A stretch of 64,000 bases of DNA from Microsyncoccus archaeolyticus. GTDB lineage: Bacteria; Patescibacteriota; Minisyncoccia; Minisyncoccales; Minisyncoccaceae. The notes under the pieces are model-generated. The model saw only the letters and a list, made by a program, of their open reading frames with translations, did no database searches and was not told the origin of the DNA. Below are positions 50,875 to 58,990 of this stretch, piece after piece; the first letter of the stretch is position 1, and the number at the start of each line of letters is the position of its first letter. The stretch lies in NCBI GenBank assembly GCA_036987155.1, contig BTXY01000002.1, positions 51,556 through 115,555 on the forward strand. The letters run 5' to 3'. A program made the position numbers and the translations under genes.

Positions 50875-53546
50875 AAGCCAATATCTCCCTCGTTAAATTC
50901 CATGCTAGTTTCTAAGTTACGGAAACTAGCTTTTTGTTTATCAAAAAATAATTCTACTCTTCCTACTGGTCCATTTCTGTGTTTTGCCACAATAATATCG
51001 GCAATTCCTTTTCTAGGGGTTTCTTCATGATATGCATCTTCACGATAAATAAACAACACAACGTCTGCATCTTGCTCTAAACTATTATGGACAATAATAT
51101 CATTAGCTACAAAATTATGAACATTTTCAACTGTTGCATCATAAACATCTTCAATAGACAATTCTTTAATTGATTCTATTTTATCCCAATAAATTCCTGA
51201 ATTAGCAATATTTGATATTTCTTCATTTCCATCTAATGCATTGCAAACTCTAATTAATCTGTTTCTTGAAACTCCACTTTTAAATAATGTATCGCCACAA
51301 TAAGCTGTGTTTATTCTTTGACTAAATTCTCTCCATCCAATCCCAATAGACTCTTTTACTGGTTCGATAACTAATTTCCAAACTTCTTTAGGAATAATAT
51401 CATTGTTCGGATTAGGAATTATTTTTTCTAAAGATTTTCTCAATTCTGGTATGATTTCTTTTCTTCTATCGGTTATTCCAATTTGATTAATAAATTTTAA
51501 TTGATTATAAGACCCCTCTATGTATAAACAAAAAGTTTCCCTGTATCCCTTTTTTGCATTAATTCTAATTGTACTTTGAATTCCTAGCATTAAAAGCAAG
51601 TGTTGAATTTGTTCTATCATCTTTTTACTTGTTGAGGAATAATAAATATTTCCAACTCGTGTTCTCCCTTTCATTTCTTTCCAACTTAAATTACCATCTG
51701 TTGACCAAAGATTTTTTAAGAATAAAGAAATTTTTTCTGAATCACAAGAAAATACTGCTTCTGGAATTTCTTTTTCCCAAGAATGAACCAGTTTAATGCC
51801 AATCTTATTAAACCAATTAGTAATTGGATGCTTCTTATTTCTTGCCAATTTATATGGGCTTGGTAAATAAATATGATACCAGTTATCTTGCTTTACTATT
51901 CTTCCTTCTATTCTAAAAAGTCTTTTTGCTGATTCTTTAACGGATTCTATGTTCTCCTCAAAAGCATTGGTATAATGAAATGGTTGATTCGGTAGAATAC
52001 AGCCATCACCCAATAAATGAGCAATTAGTATAAGTTCATCGTCTGAAATATTATTTTGAGGATTGGTAATTTTAATTTCTCTTGGAAGAGCGATATAATC
52101 TTCTGTTTTCAACTCATCTAATCTTTTCCATCCATCTAATTTAAAGAATGGATGGTTAGCGCTTGCTTTAATAGTTCTTCCACTTTTAGTTTTTAATTCA
52201 AATATTTTCTTTCTTCCAGAATAAAAAACTTTGGTCATTAAGCTTGGTTTTACCTTGTAGTCATCGTCTAAAGCCAAAACTTTTAAAGGGGACTGTATCT
52301 CTCTTTCTGCCAATTTTTTAATAGCAATTCTTTCTCCCGTATCTGCTAATGTAATTAAGGTATCACCAGATAAACATCCGCTTTCACGTAAGTCAGACAA
52401 TCTAGGAATTTTTGGGGTTCGCTGTTCTACTGCTCTTGATAATTGAGACAAAGCTAAAACAGGAATATTTAATTCTCTGGCCAATCCTTTTAATTGTCTT
52501 GATATTTCTGTAATTTGTTGAACACTACTAATATTGGCGCCCTTAGACCCTGGTTCAATTAATTGGAGATAGTCAATAATAATTAATCCTAATCCCTGAC
52601 TTGCTTGAAGACGTCTTGCCATTGCTCTCATTTGAAGTACTGTACAGCTTGAAGCATCATCAATAAAAATTGGGGCTTCTGACAACGAACCTAAAGCATG
52701 TTGAATAGAGGTAAAATCATCTGCATCTAATCCTCCTCTTCTAATTTTGAAAGAATCAATGTTTGACTCAGAACTAATTAAACGATCGATTAATTGATCT
52801 TTAGACATTTCCAAAGAAAAAATTCCCACAGGCCTCTTTTCCTTTAGGGCAACATGTTTTGCAATATCTAATGCTAAACTACTTTTACCCATTGATGGCC
52901 TAGCTGCTAGAATAACTAAATCAGAATTTTGCAATCCTGATAATATTAAATCTAGTCCATTAAAACCAGTAGAAGTTCCTCTTAGAGTTCCTCTTTGTTT
53001 TGACATTCTATCAATTCTTTCAAAGGCCTCTTCTAGATGAGGTCTGATTGGCAAGAAAGATTGAGTAAGATTTTTCTGGGTAATACTAAAAATCTTTCTT
53101 TCAGCTCCGTCTAATAATTCATCTGCTTCTTCTGATTCTTCATAACCCATAAGTACAATGTCTTCTCCTGCATTAATTAAGTCTCTTAATATTCTTTTCT
53201 TTTGAACAATTTTTGCATAAGTAGAAACATGACTAGCAGTAGGAACTGTATTTATTAATTCAGTTAGATAAGCAACTCCGCCGACTTCTTCTAATTGTTC
53301 TTTTTCTTTTAATTTAGAAGAAATGGAAATCAAGTCAATTGGCTCTCCTTTTGAGAACAAATCTTCTATCACTTGATATATTCGAGAATGACTTTTCTTA
53401 TAAAAATCATCGGCATGAAGAAAATCCGCTATTTTAATAATCGCATCCTTATCAATCATTAAGGAACCCAAAAGGCTTTTTTCAGCTTCTGTGTCTTGTG
53501 GGGGAACCTTAATATTCTTTTTTTGAGTTGAAGATTCTTCTGCCAT
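50871..53546 (-). CDS. dnaB: Replicative DNA helicase DnaB containing an intein
   Basis: The host protein is split as an 891-aa precursor; removing the 431-residue intein leaves ~460 aa, the normal DnaB length. The N-terminal domain (PPQDTEAEKSLLGSLM) and Walker A (AARPSMGKSSLALDIA) precede IIIDYLQLIEPG. The intein interrupts LSDLRESG / SLEQDADVVLFIYR, the well-known DnaB insertion point. The start ATG 53546 follows TATATT by 7 bases (TTGACT 17 bp further), so translation is leaderless; the frame upstream of it lies in the promoter. Confidence 0.96.
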   Translation of the reverse strand: MAEESSTQKKNIKVPPQDTEAEKSLLGSLMIDKDAIIKIADFLHADDFYKKSHSRIYQVIEDLFSKGEPIDLISISSKLKEKEQLEEVGGVAYLTELINTVPTASHVSTYAKIVQKKRILRDLINAGEDIVLMGYEESEEADELLDGAERKIFSITQKNLTQSFLPIRPHLEEAFERIDRMSKQRGTLRGTSTGFNGLDLILSGLQNSDLVILAARPSMGKSSLALDIAKHVALKEKRPVGIFSLEMSKDQLIDRLISSESNIDSFKIRRGGLDADDFTSIQHALGSLSEAPIFIDDASSCTVLQMRAMARRLQASQGLGLIIIDYLQLIEPGSKGANISSVQQITEISRQLKGLARELNIPVLALSQLSRAVEQRTPKIPRLSDLRESGCLSGDTLITLADTGERIAIKKLAEREIQSPLKVLALDDDYKVKPSLMTKVFYSGRKKIFELKTKSGRTIKASANHPFFKLDGWKRLDELKTEDYIALPREIKITNPQNNISDDELILIAHLLGDGCILPNQPFHYTNAFEENIESVKESAKRLFRIEGRIVKQDNWYHIYLPSPYKLARNKKHPITNWFNKIGIKLVHSWEKEIPEAVFSCDSEKISLFLKNLWSTDGNLSWKEMKGRTRVGNIYYSSTSKKMIEQIQHLLLMLGIQSTIRINAKKGYRETFCLYIEGSYNQLKFINQIGITDRRKEIIPELRKSLEKIIPNPNNDIIPKEVWKLVIEPVKESIGIGWREFSQRINTAYCGDTLFKSGVSRNRLIRVCNALDGNEEISNIANSGIYWDKIESIKELSIEDVYDATVENVHNFVANDIIVHNSLEQDADVVLFIYREDAYHEETPRKGIADIIVAKHRNGPVGRVELFFDKQKASFRNLETSMEFNEGDIGF
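51084..52376 (-). mobile_element. DnaB intein with LAGLIDADG homing endonuclease
   Basis: The 431-residue intein begins CLSGDTLITL (block A, nucleophile Cys) and has ASANHPFF (block B). It ends FVANDIIVHN before the +1 Ser. Two LAGLIDADG-like helices are present: IAHLLGDGCIL and FLKNLWSTDGNL, both with the acidic residue. Splicing and homing motifs are intact, so it should self-excise and may still be mobile. Confidence 0.93.
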
Positions 53547-53591
53547 CGGGTATAATATATCAAGTAAAATAACAATAGTCAATTAAGAGTT

Positions 53592-54683
53592 ATGAAGGTC
53601 TGTTTTGTATCATCACACACGTTTTTTAATCCCGGAGGCATAAAAAATCATATTTTAGAACTAGCTGAGGAATATAAAAAAAGGGGAATTGAGGTTAAAA
53701 TAATTGCTCCAAGAAGAAGTAGTAGCGAAAATTATGATAATGACATAATTCTCTTGGGAAAATCTATTCCTGTTTATACTGGTGGCAATCAAGGAGATCT
53801 GCCATATATTTCTAATACTAAAGAAATTGATGAAATCTTAGAAAGAGAAAAATTTGATGTCATCCATTTCCATAATTTTATTCCTCCTTTTGCGCTTCAA
53901 ATACTAAATAGGTCTAAAGCTAAAAATATTCTAACATTTCATTCTAATGTTGAGGCCATACCTTTTATCAAACCCCTTATTCCTTTTTTTACTAAAAACT
54001 TAAAACTAAATGGTGTTATTGCTGTGGCTCCAATGATAATGGAATACTTTAAACATTTTAATGGAAAAAAAGAAGTAATTCCTAATGGAATTAATTTGAA
54101 TGTTTTTAATCCTAATGCAAAAAAACACGAAGAGTATATTGATGACAGACTTAATCTATTGTTTGTAGGAAGAATTGAAGAAAGAAAAGGGCTCCTTTAT
54201 TTAATAAAGGCATATAAAATAATTAAAGAAAAACACAATAATGTTAAATTGCTTGTAGTAGGAGAAGGACCATTAAAGCAAGAATGTGATGAATATATTA
54301 AAGAAAACAATCTAAAAGACATTATATTTGTTGGAAAGGTAATAGGAAAAGAAGTAGCTGAATATTTTAATACTTGCGATATATATATAAGCCCAGCTCC
54401 CTTTGGAGAAAGCTTTGGAATTGTTCTTTTGGAAGCCATGGCTTCAGGAAAACCAGTAGTTGGCTTTGCTAATTTAGGATACTACCTACTACTAAAAGGA
54501 TCTAAAGGAGAAGAATTCTTAGCTAAACCAAAAAATATTGAAGAACTATCAGAAAAAATATTAAAACTTATTGAAGATGATAATTTAAGAAAGGAAATGG
54601 GGGAATGGGGAATTGAATATTCTAAAAATTATTCTTGGGAAAAAATAGCTGACAGAGTTCTTGATTTCTATAAAAAAAGTTGA
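53592..54683 (+). CDS. GT4-family glycosyltransferase
   Basis: This 363-aa enzyme has the GT-B fold: N-terminal FVSSHTFFNPGGIKNHILEL, a C-terminal nucleotide-sugar domain with LLFVGRIEERKGLLYLI, and GESFGIVLLEAMASGKPVV carrying the EX7E motif. It probably adds a sugar to a lipid or surface glycan, like PimB-type mannosyltransferases. It is divergent from dnaB with a 45-bp gap. Confidence 0.93.
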   Translation: MKVCFVSSHTFFNPGGIKNHILELAEEYKKRGIEVKIIAPRRSSSENYDNDIILLGKSIPVYTGGNQGDLPYISNTKEIDEILEREKFDVIHFHNFIPPFALQILNRSKAKNILTFHSNVEAIPFIKPLIPFFTKNLKLNGVIAVAPMIMEYFKHFNGKKEVIPNGINLNVFNPNAKKHEEYIDDRLNLLFVGRIEERKGLLYLIKAYKIIKEKHNNVKLLVVGEGPLKQECDEYIKENNLKDIIFVGKVIGKEVAEYFNTCDIYISPAPFGESFGIVLLEAMASGKPVVGFANLGYYLLLKGSKGEEFLAKPKNIEELSEKILKLIEDDNLRKEMGEWGIEYSKNYSWEKIADRVLDFYKKS

Positions 54684-54722
54684 CATTGTTTTTTCTTTGA
54701 TATATTGTCTATTAGGTTCATT

Positions 54723-54995
54723 ATGGCAAAGGTCAATAAGTTCTTTATTGAAACAAAGGGGTCTTTGTATCTCTTGGTAGTGAAAAAAGAAAAGAACATT
54801 ATTGTTTTAACAAAAATTCTTTCCAGGTCTGAGGATGATCAAATCAATAATCAAATTAAGGGAAACAATATTTCTTTAAACTCTATTGGAAGAAATCTGT
54901 CTTTGTCCATTAAAAAAGATCGGCATGTGGTATTTACAATACCAAACGTCATCAAAGTTTACGGAGAAATAAGGCCTTATAAAATCAATGATTAA
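54723..54995 (+). CDS. Hypothetical small protein
   Basis: This 90-aa protein is basic, with predicted beta strands (SLYLLVVKKEKNIIVLTKI). TTGACA near 54681 and TATATT near 54702 are the promoter; ATG 54723 is chosen over the TTG inside it. The terminator (AAGGCCTT inverted repeat plus T-run) overlaps the last codons. Family unknown. Confidence 0.62.
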   Translation: MAKVNKFFIETKGSLYLLVVKKEKNIIVLTKILSRSEDDQINNQIKGNNISLNSIGRNLSLSIKKDRHVVFTIPNVIKVYGEIRPYKIND

Positions 54996-55010
54996 AGGCC
55001 TTTTTATTTT
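54973..55010 (+). terminator. Terminator of the 54723 gene
   Basis: AAGGCCTT recurs as an inverted repeat across 14 bases and is followed by TTTATTTTT. Confidence 0.7.
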
Positions 55011-55067
55011 TGACAAAAACATTAGTTGTGTTATATTTAAGTGGTTCGTTAAAAGGAGGGCTAATAT

Positions 55068-55340
55068 GTGAATGACCCCAGAAAAGAGATCTCTGAATTT
55101 GTAATTGATGCTTGTTTAGAGATTATTGCTGTTGCACAAAAAGAATGTTTGGAGAGAGAAATAAATCCTATTAATATTTCAAAGATAGAGGCAGGTGATT
55201 ATGTAAGCGAAAACAGAATCTTCTTTATAAAATTATATGAAAACCACAGATTAACAGAATCTTATCCTCCGATTAAGTTTTCCAAAGAAGTAGCCCATAA
55301 AGGCCACTTGAAAACAATACAAATAAGAATAAAATTCTGA
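55068..55340 (+). CDS. Hypothetical small protein, GTG start
   Basis: This 90-aa soluble protein starts with GTG after a perfect SD (AAAGGAGGG, 7 nt away) and a TTGACA promoter (55009). It is mixed alpha/beta (EISEFVIDACLEIIAVAQKE then GDYVSENRIFFIKLYENH). No family recognised. It is convergent with cysS, and a shared hairpin GACCT/AGGTC (55340-55360) terminates it. Confidence 0.64.
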   Translation: MNDPRKEISEFVIDACLEIIAVAQKECLEREINPINISKIEAGDYVSENRIFFIKLYENHRLTESYPPIKFSKEVAHKGHLKTIQIRIKF

Positions 55341-55362
55341 CCTTTAATTAGGTCTTTTTCTT
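55340..55362. terminator. Terminator between the 55068 gene and cysS
   Basis: GACCT-TTAATT-AGGTC followed by TTTTTCTTT on the plus strand; it overlaps the 3' end of cysS. Confidence 0.65.
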
Positions 55363-56799
55363 TATTATTGTCTTTCCTTGAGAATCTTCAATTGTCCATC
55401 CTTTTTCTTCTATTTCTTTTCTTGTTTTGTCTGCCATTTCCCATTCTTTACTTTTTCTATATTCTTCTCTTTTATTAATTAATTCCTGAATATCTTTTGG
55501 CAAAACATTAATATCACTTGTAAAAACAAGAATGTTGTCTTCGTTTAAAGTCTTAATAATATATTTAGAATCTTGCTTTACGCTTTCTAACAGGGCCAAA
55601 TTAAATCCAAACACCTTATCAAAATCAATTAATAATTCATATTTATCAGAATCGCTCAACTCCTTATCCTTAAGCATGTCCCACATTAGTGCCAGTGCAT
55701 TGGGCATGTTCAAGTCATCATTAATAAATTTAAGGAATTTTTCCTTGTAGTCTTTTTTATCTTTGCTTTCTTTTTTTGCTCCTTTTAATTCTATTGTTTT
55801 TTCAAAAAGCTTGTTTAAACTATTTAAAGCAAAATCAATACTTTCGTCGCTAAAAACTAATTTAGAACGATAATGAGAACTTAAACATAAATAACGATAG
55901 GCAAGGGGATTAATTCCTTTTTGAATTAAATTTCCAACAGTAATAATATTTCCCAAAGATTTACTCATCTTTCCTCCTTTTAAAGTTAAAAATTCTCCAT
56001 GAAGCCAGTAATTTGATAGTGGCTTATTATAAGCTGCTTCTGCTTGAGCAATCTCATTAGTATGATGAACTGAAATGTGGTCAATTCCTCCGCAATGAAT
56101 ATCAAAAGGAACGCCTAATTCTTTTGCGCTCATAACAACGCATTCAGTGTGCCAGCCAGGAAAACCCTTTCCCCAAGGAGAATCCCATTCCATTTGTCTT
56201 TTTTCATTTTCAGGACTAAATTTCCATAAAGCAAAATCAGTTTTGTTTCTTTTTTCCTTAACTTCTTCAATTCTTCCTCTTAATTCTTTTTTTTCTTTTA
56301 ATCCCCATAACTTACCATATTTCTCAAGTTTTGAAGTATCAAAATATACTCCATCTTTAATAATGTATGTAAATCCTTTTTTTTCTAGTTCTTTAATTAA
56401 ATTAATTTGATCTTCAATAGTATCAGTTGCTTTAATCCAAATATCAGGCTCTTCAATGTTTAGTGCTTTAAGGTCTTTTTTAAATTGTTCTGTATAGAAC
56501 TCAGCAATGTCCCAAACAGTTTTTCTTTCTTTTTTAGCTCCTTTTTCTAATTTATCTTCACCAGAATCAGAATCAGAAGTTAAATGTCCAACATCAGTAA
56601 TATTCATTACATGTTTTACTTTGTATCCATTGTATTTTAAAACTCTTTTTAAAATATCTTCAAAAACATAGGTTCTTAAGTTTCCTACATGAGCATACCA
56701 ATAAACAGTTGGTCCACAAGTATAAATACCAACCTCATTGTCCTTTATTGGCTTAAATTCTTGTTTTTTTCTATTTAAGGTGTTATATAGCTTAATCAT
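55348..56799 (-). CDS. cysS: Cysteinyl-tRNA synthetase
   Basis: This 483-aa class I synthetase charges tRNA(Cys). The HIGH-type motif is YAHVGNLRTYVF, preceded by the zinc-ligand Cys in YTCGPTVY; further zinc ligands are in WHTECVVMS and IHCGGIDH. The KMSKS motif is GGKMSKSLGN. It is complete. It starts 22 bases after the cysK stop, so it is the second gene of a cysK-cysS operon and shares its attenuator. Confidence 0.96.
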   Translation of the reverse strand: MIKLYNTLNRKKQEFKPIKDNEVGIYTCGPTVYWYAHVGNLRTYVFEDILKRVLKYNGYKVKHVMNITDVGHLTSDSDSGEDKLEKGAKKERKTVWDIAEFYTEQFKKDLKALNIEEPDIWIKATDTIEDQINLIKELEKKGFTYIIKDGVYFDTSKLEKYGKLWGLKEKKELRGRIEEVKEKRNKTDFALWKFSPENEKRQMEWDSPWGKGFPGWHTECVVMSAKELGVPFDIHCGGIDHISVHHTNEIAQAEAAYNKPLSNYWLHGEFLTLKGGKMSKSLGNIITVGNLIQKGINPLAYRYLCLSSHYRSKLVFSDESIDFALNSLNKLFEKTIELKGAKKESKDKKDYKEKFLKFINDDLNMPNALALMWDMLKDKELSDSDKYELLIDFDKVFGFNLALLESVKQDSKYIIKTLNEDNILVFTSDINVLPKDIQELINKREEYRKSKEWEMADKTRKEIEEKGWTIEDSQGKTIIKKKT

Positions 56800-56821
56800 G
56801 TTTTTAGTATATCAAATTAAA

Positions 56822-57676
56822 TCAATAATACAAATATCTTTCGCCCCTGTCAGGAAAAATAGTAATAATGTTTTTTCCAGGGTTATTTTTCTTGATTTCT
56901 TGAGCAACATAATATACTGCACCAGAACTTGGACCAACAAGCAATCCTTTGCTTAAAGCTAATTCCTTTCTTGTGTTTTCAGCTTTTTCTGCTTCAAGAT
57001 CATATATTTCATCAACTAATTCTAAATTAAGAATAGGAGGGACAAATCCTTCTTTTAAAGATCTTAAACCTTCTATTGTTTGGCCTAATACTGGTTGAAC
57101 GCCAATTATTTTCAAATGATGATGCTTTTCTTTTAATTTTTTACCAATTCCAGTAATAGTTCCTCCTGTTCCCATTCCAGCAATAAAGTAGTCAATTCTT
57201 TTTCCTCTGGTCTGCTTTAATATTTCTTGAGCAGTTATTTTATAATGTGCCATTGGATTCATTAAGTTTTCATATTGATTTAAAAATACTATTTGCTCTC
57301 CATGCTTTATTCTTTCCTTAATATCTTCTATTACATCCTTTCTAAACCTAATGTTTTCAACTAATATTATTTCTCCTCCAAAAGCCTTGACCATTTTTAT
57401 TTTCTCTGGACTAGTTGTTTGGGGCATAATCAAGCTTACTTTATATCCTCTCATTGCTCCAACCATTGCCAAAGCAACCCCAGTATTACCACTGGTTGGC
57501 TCAACAATAGTATCTCCTTTTTTAAGTATTCCTTGCTTTTCTGCTTCTAAAATCATGTTCAAAGCAATCCTATCTTTGATTGATCCTCCAGGATTAAATC
57601 CTTCTAGTTTAGCAAATATGTTTTCTTCGACTTCAACTAAAGGAGTATTGCCTATAAAATCAAGTATTGTTTTCAT
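56822..57676 (-). CDS. cysK: Cysteine synthase (O-acetylserine sulfhydrylase)
   Basis: This 284-aa PLP enzyme makes cysteine from O-acetylserine (or O-phosphoserine) and sulfide. GGSIKDRIALN contains the PLP lysine, PTSGNTGVALA the substrate loop, and GTGGTITGIGKK the phosphate-binding loop. It is ~25 residues shorter than typical CysK, trimmed at the C-terminus. It is the first gene of the cysK-cysS operon and lies behind a Cys-codon leader peptide and attenuator. No cysE is visible here. Confidence 0.94.
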   Translation of the reverse strand: MKTILDFIGNTPLVEVEENIFAKLEGFNPGGSIKDRIALNMILEAEKQGILKKGDTIVEPTSGNTGVALAMVGAMRGYKVSLIMPQTTSPEKIKMVKAFGGEIILVENIRFRKDVIEDIKERIKHGEQIVFLNQYENLMNPMAHYKITAQEILKQTRGKRIDYFIAGMGTGGTITGIGKKLKEKHHHLKIIGVQPVLGQTIEGLRSLKEGFVPPILNLELVDEIYDLEAEKAENTRKELALSKGLLVGPSSGAVYYVAQEIKKNNPGKNIITIFPDRGERYLYY

Positions 57677-57683
57677 AAATTAA

Positions 57684-57761
57684 ATAAAAATCCCTTTACT
57701 TATAAAGAGATTAGTTTTTTATTGAATTTTTAATATTTAAGAAAAACACAACTAATCTCTT
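57684..57761 (-). promoter_or_regulatory. Transcription attenuator of cysK-cysS
   Basis: The terminator stem is TCTCTTTA-TAAG-TAAAGGGA (57691-57710) with five following T on the minus strand (57686-57690), ending 10 nt before cysK. A competing antiterminator is a perfect 12-bp inverted repeat (57705-57716 with 57750-57761) that uses the terminator's 5' arm. Its distal strand starts right after the leader-peptide stop codon, so a ribosome at the stop masks it and the terminator forms. A ribosome stalled at Cys codons leaves it free and prevents termination. Confidence 0.87.
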
Positions 57762-57764
57762 AGC

Positions 57765-57806
57765 TTATATACAATTGCAACAACAATTAATAATGTTTTT
57801 CTTCAT
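57765..57806 (-). CDS. Cys-rich leader peptide of the cysK-cysS operon
   Basis: A 13-codon frame encodes MKKNIINCCCNCI with codons TGT TGT TGC AAT TGT ATA TAA. Four cysteines in five residues directly before an attenuator and cysteine genes are the hallmark of ribosome-mediated attenuation. The ATG lies 7 nt after the -10 box, so the leader transcript is itself leaderless. Confidence 0.85.
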   Translation of the reverse strand: MKKNIINCCCNCI

Positions 57807-57813
57807 ATGGCTT

Positions 57814-57843
57814 ATTCTACACTAAATTAAAAGTTTTTGTCAA
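57814..57843 (-). promoter_or_regulatory. Promoter of the cysK-cysS leader
   Basis: Minus-strand TTGACA (57838-57843), 18-bp spacer, TAGAAT (57814-57819). The -35 forms a palindrome (TTGTCAAATTGACAA) with the -35 of the divergent small RNA, so the two may compete. Confidence 0.8.
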
Positions 57844-57879
57844 ATTGACAAAAATTAGATAGTGGGGTAGATTATTAAT

Positions 57880-57974
57880 ACCGCATCTTTGACAACTGAA
57901 AATGGGTTGTGCGGCCGTCATTTAAGTCCTCCTACAATAATATATCATATATGAGCTTTTTAGCTCTTTTTTTT
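57880..57974 (+). ncRNA. ~95-nt candidate small RNA divergent from cysK-cysS
   Basis: TTGACA (57845-57850), 17-bp spacer and TAGATT (57868-57873) are followed by a stem-loop (CCGCA ... CAAC / GGTTG ... TGCGG), a single-stranded AAGTCCTCCTACA, and a terminator GAGCT-TTTT-AGCTC plus eight T. No plus-strand frame is credible. CCTCCT matches the anti-Shine-Dalgarno of 16S rRNA. Class unknown. Confidence 0.65.
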
Positions 57975-57977
57975 ATT

Positions 57978-58008
57978 AAAAAAGTCCGCTTATTTAAGCG
58001 GATTTAAT
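57978..58008 (-). terminator. Terminator of the 57990-58784 gene
   Basis: TCCGC-TTAAATAA-GCGGA on the minus strand followed by CTTTTTTAAT; the stem overlaps the last codons. Confidence 0.8.
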
Positions 58009-58784
58009 TCTTTTGCTCTCTTGTATGCCTCAAGATAACATGCTGTCTTGCCGTTGGGAACGTTTTGATATGCTTCATTAGCTTCTTCTGGCGTTTCGCA
58101 AAGTTCTAGCCATTTTTCAAAAGCCATTATCTTGGTAACGCTTTTTGAAGGAGCAATATTGTAATATTCTTTAATTGTTTCTATATCAAAGATATCAGGT
58201 ATATTGTCAAACAATATTGCATCAATCTTCTTGTCTATTATTTCACGAATGTCAGAATGACCACAGCTTATTAGCCTATAAGCAATATTGTTTATTTCTC
58301 TTATTCCTTCTATTGAGTCGCAACAATAACAAAGTTTCAAAAAGTAAACTTTGTATAAACTTGAATGAATAAAAGGACCAAGTATTTTTAAAGACTCAAT
58401 GTCTTCTGCTTTTTTAATCTCTAAATTAGAGACATGTTTCCATCTATCTTCTATAATAAGAGAAAATCGACTTTCACGATAGGAATTTGAATGTTTTAAA
58501 ATACTCATCGCTTGATTAGGAGTTGTGATTAAAAAAAGAAACTCATTGCTAAATTTTTCTGCCAAGTCAACTGCTTTGCCAGAAGGGGGGAAATAATAAG
58601 AACTCGCAAGTTGAAAAAAATTAATAGCGTCTTTTTTTGCTATAAACTCTGTTAATTGTATTAAGATTAATTCATTCCATTTTTCCAACACAAAGTTTTT
58701 CTTTTCTTCGTTTCCAAAAAAATATTTATTGAAAAATAATTCTCGTGCTTGTTTTAATGATTCTACTTTTGGTTTAAAGAGCAT
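57990..58784 (-). CDS. Hypothetical alpha-helical repeat protein
   Basis: This 264-aa protein appears all-helical. The C-terminus (ASEKWLEL-type: FEKWLELCETPEEANEAYQN, then YLEAYKRAKE) looks like a helical hairpin repeat frequent in CPR hypothetical proteins. No catalytic motif or signal peptide. GTGAGG lies 8 nt before the ATG. The ~150-nt leader is strongly structured. Function unknown. Confidence 0.66.
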   Translation of the reverse strand: MLFKPKVESLKQARELFFNKYFFGNEEKKNFVLEKWNELILIQLTEFIAKKDAINFFQLASSYYFPPSGKAVDLAEKFSNEFLFLITTPNQAMSILKHSNSYRESRFSLIIEDRWKHVSNLEIKKAEDIESLKILGPFIHSSLYKVYFLKLCYCCDSIEGIREINNIAYRLISCGHSDIREIIDKKIDAILFDNIPDIFDIETIKEYYNIAPSKSVTKIMAFEKWLELCETPEEANEAYQNVPNGKTACYLEAYKRAKELNPLK

Positions 58785-58789
58785 AGTAA

Positions 58790-58945
58790 TACCTCACGTC
58801 AATCAGAAATCCTTTCTGATAAGGCTCGCCATAAATACAAGACGAGTACTTAAAAGGCTTAAGCCCTCTAAATACTCATCTCGTATTAATTAATTTTCAA
58901 TGAGCTTTTGTAAATAAAGAAATAACAAAAAACATTAATTGTGTC
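58790..58945 (-). promoter_or_regulatory. Promoter and structured 5' leader of the 57990-58784 gene
   Basis: A minus-strand TTGACA (58939-58944) begins a ~150-nt leader. It contains a long imperfect hairpin (TACGAGATGAGTA ... TACTCGTCTTGTA, 58836-58886) enclosing GGCTTAAGCC, then TCAGAAA-GGA-TTTCTGA (58801-58820) just before the SD. It could be a cis-regulatory RNA. No known riboswitch was recognised. Confidence 0.55.
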
Positions 58946-58990
58946 AACGTTTATTTGCTTTTTACTTTAAAAATAGTATAATACATAAAT

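Noticed and set aside
57820..57930. Minus-strand 34-codon frame (ATG at about 57921) with a perfect-looking SD AGGAGGACTTAA
   Set aside because: It runs through the divergent promoters and ends inside the cysK -10 box; the SD is the complement of the small RNA's single-stranded stretch. No good promoter was seen for it, so it is kept only as an alternative.
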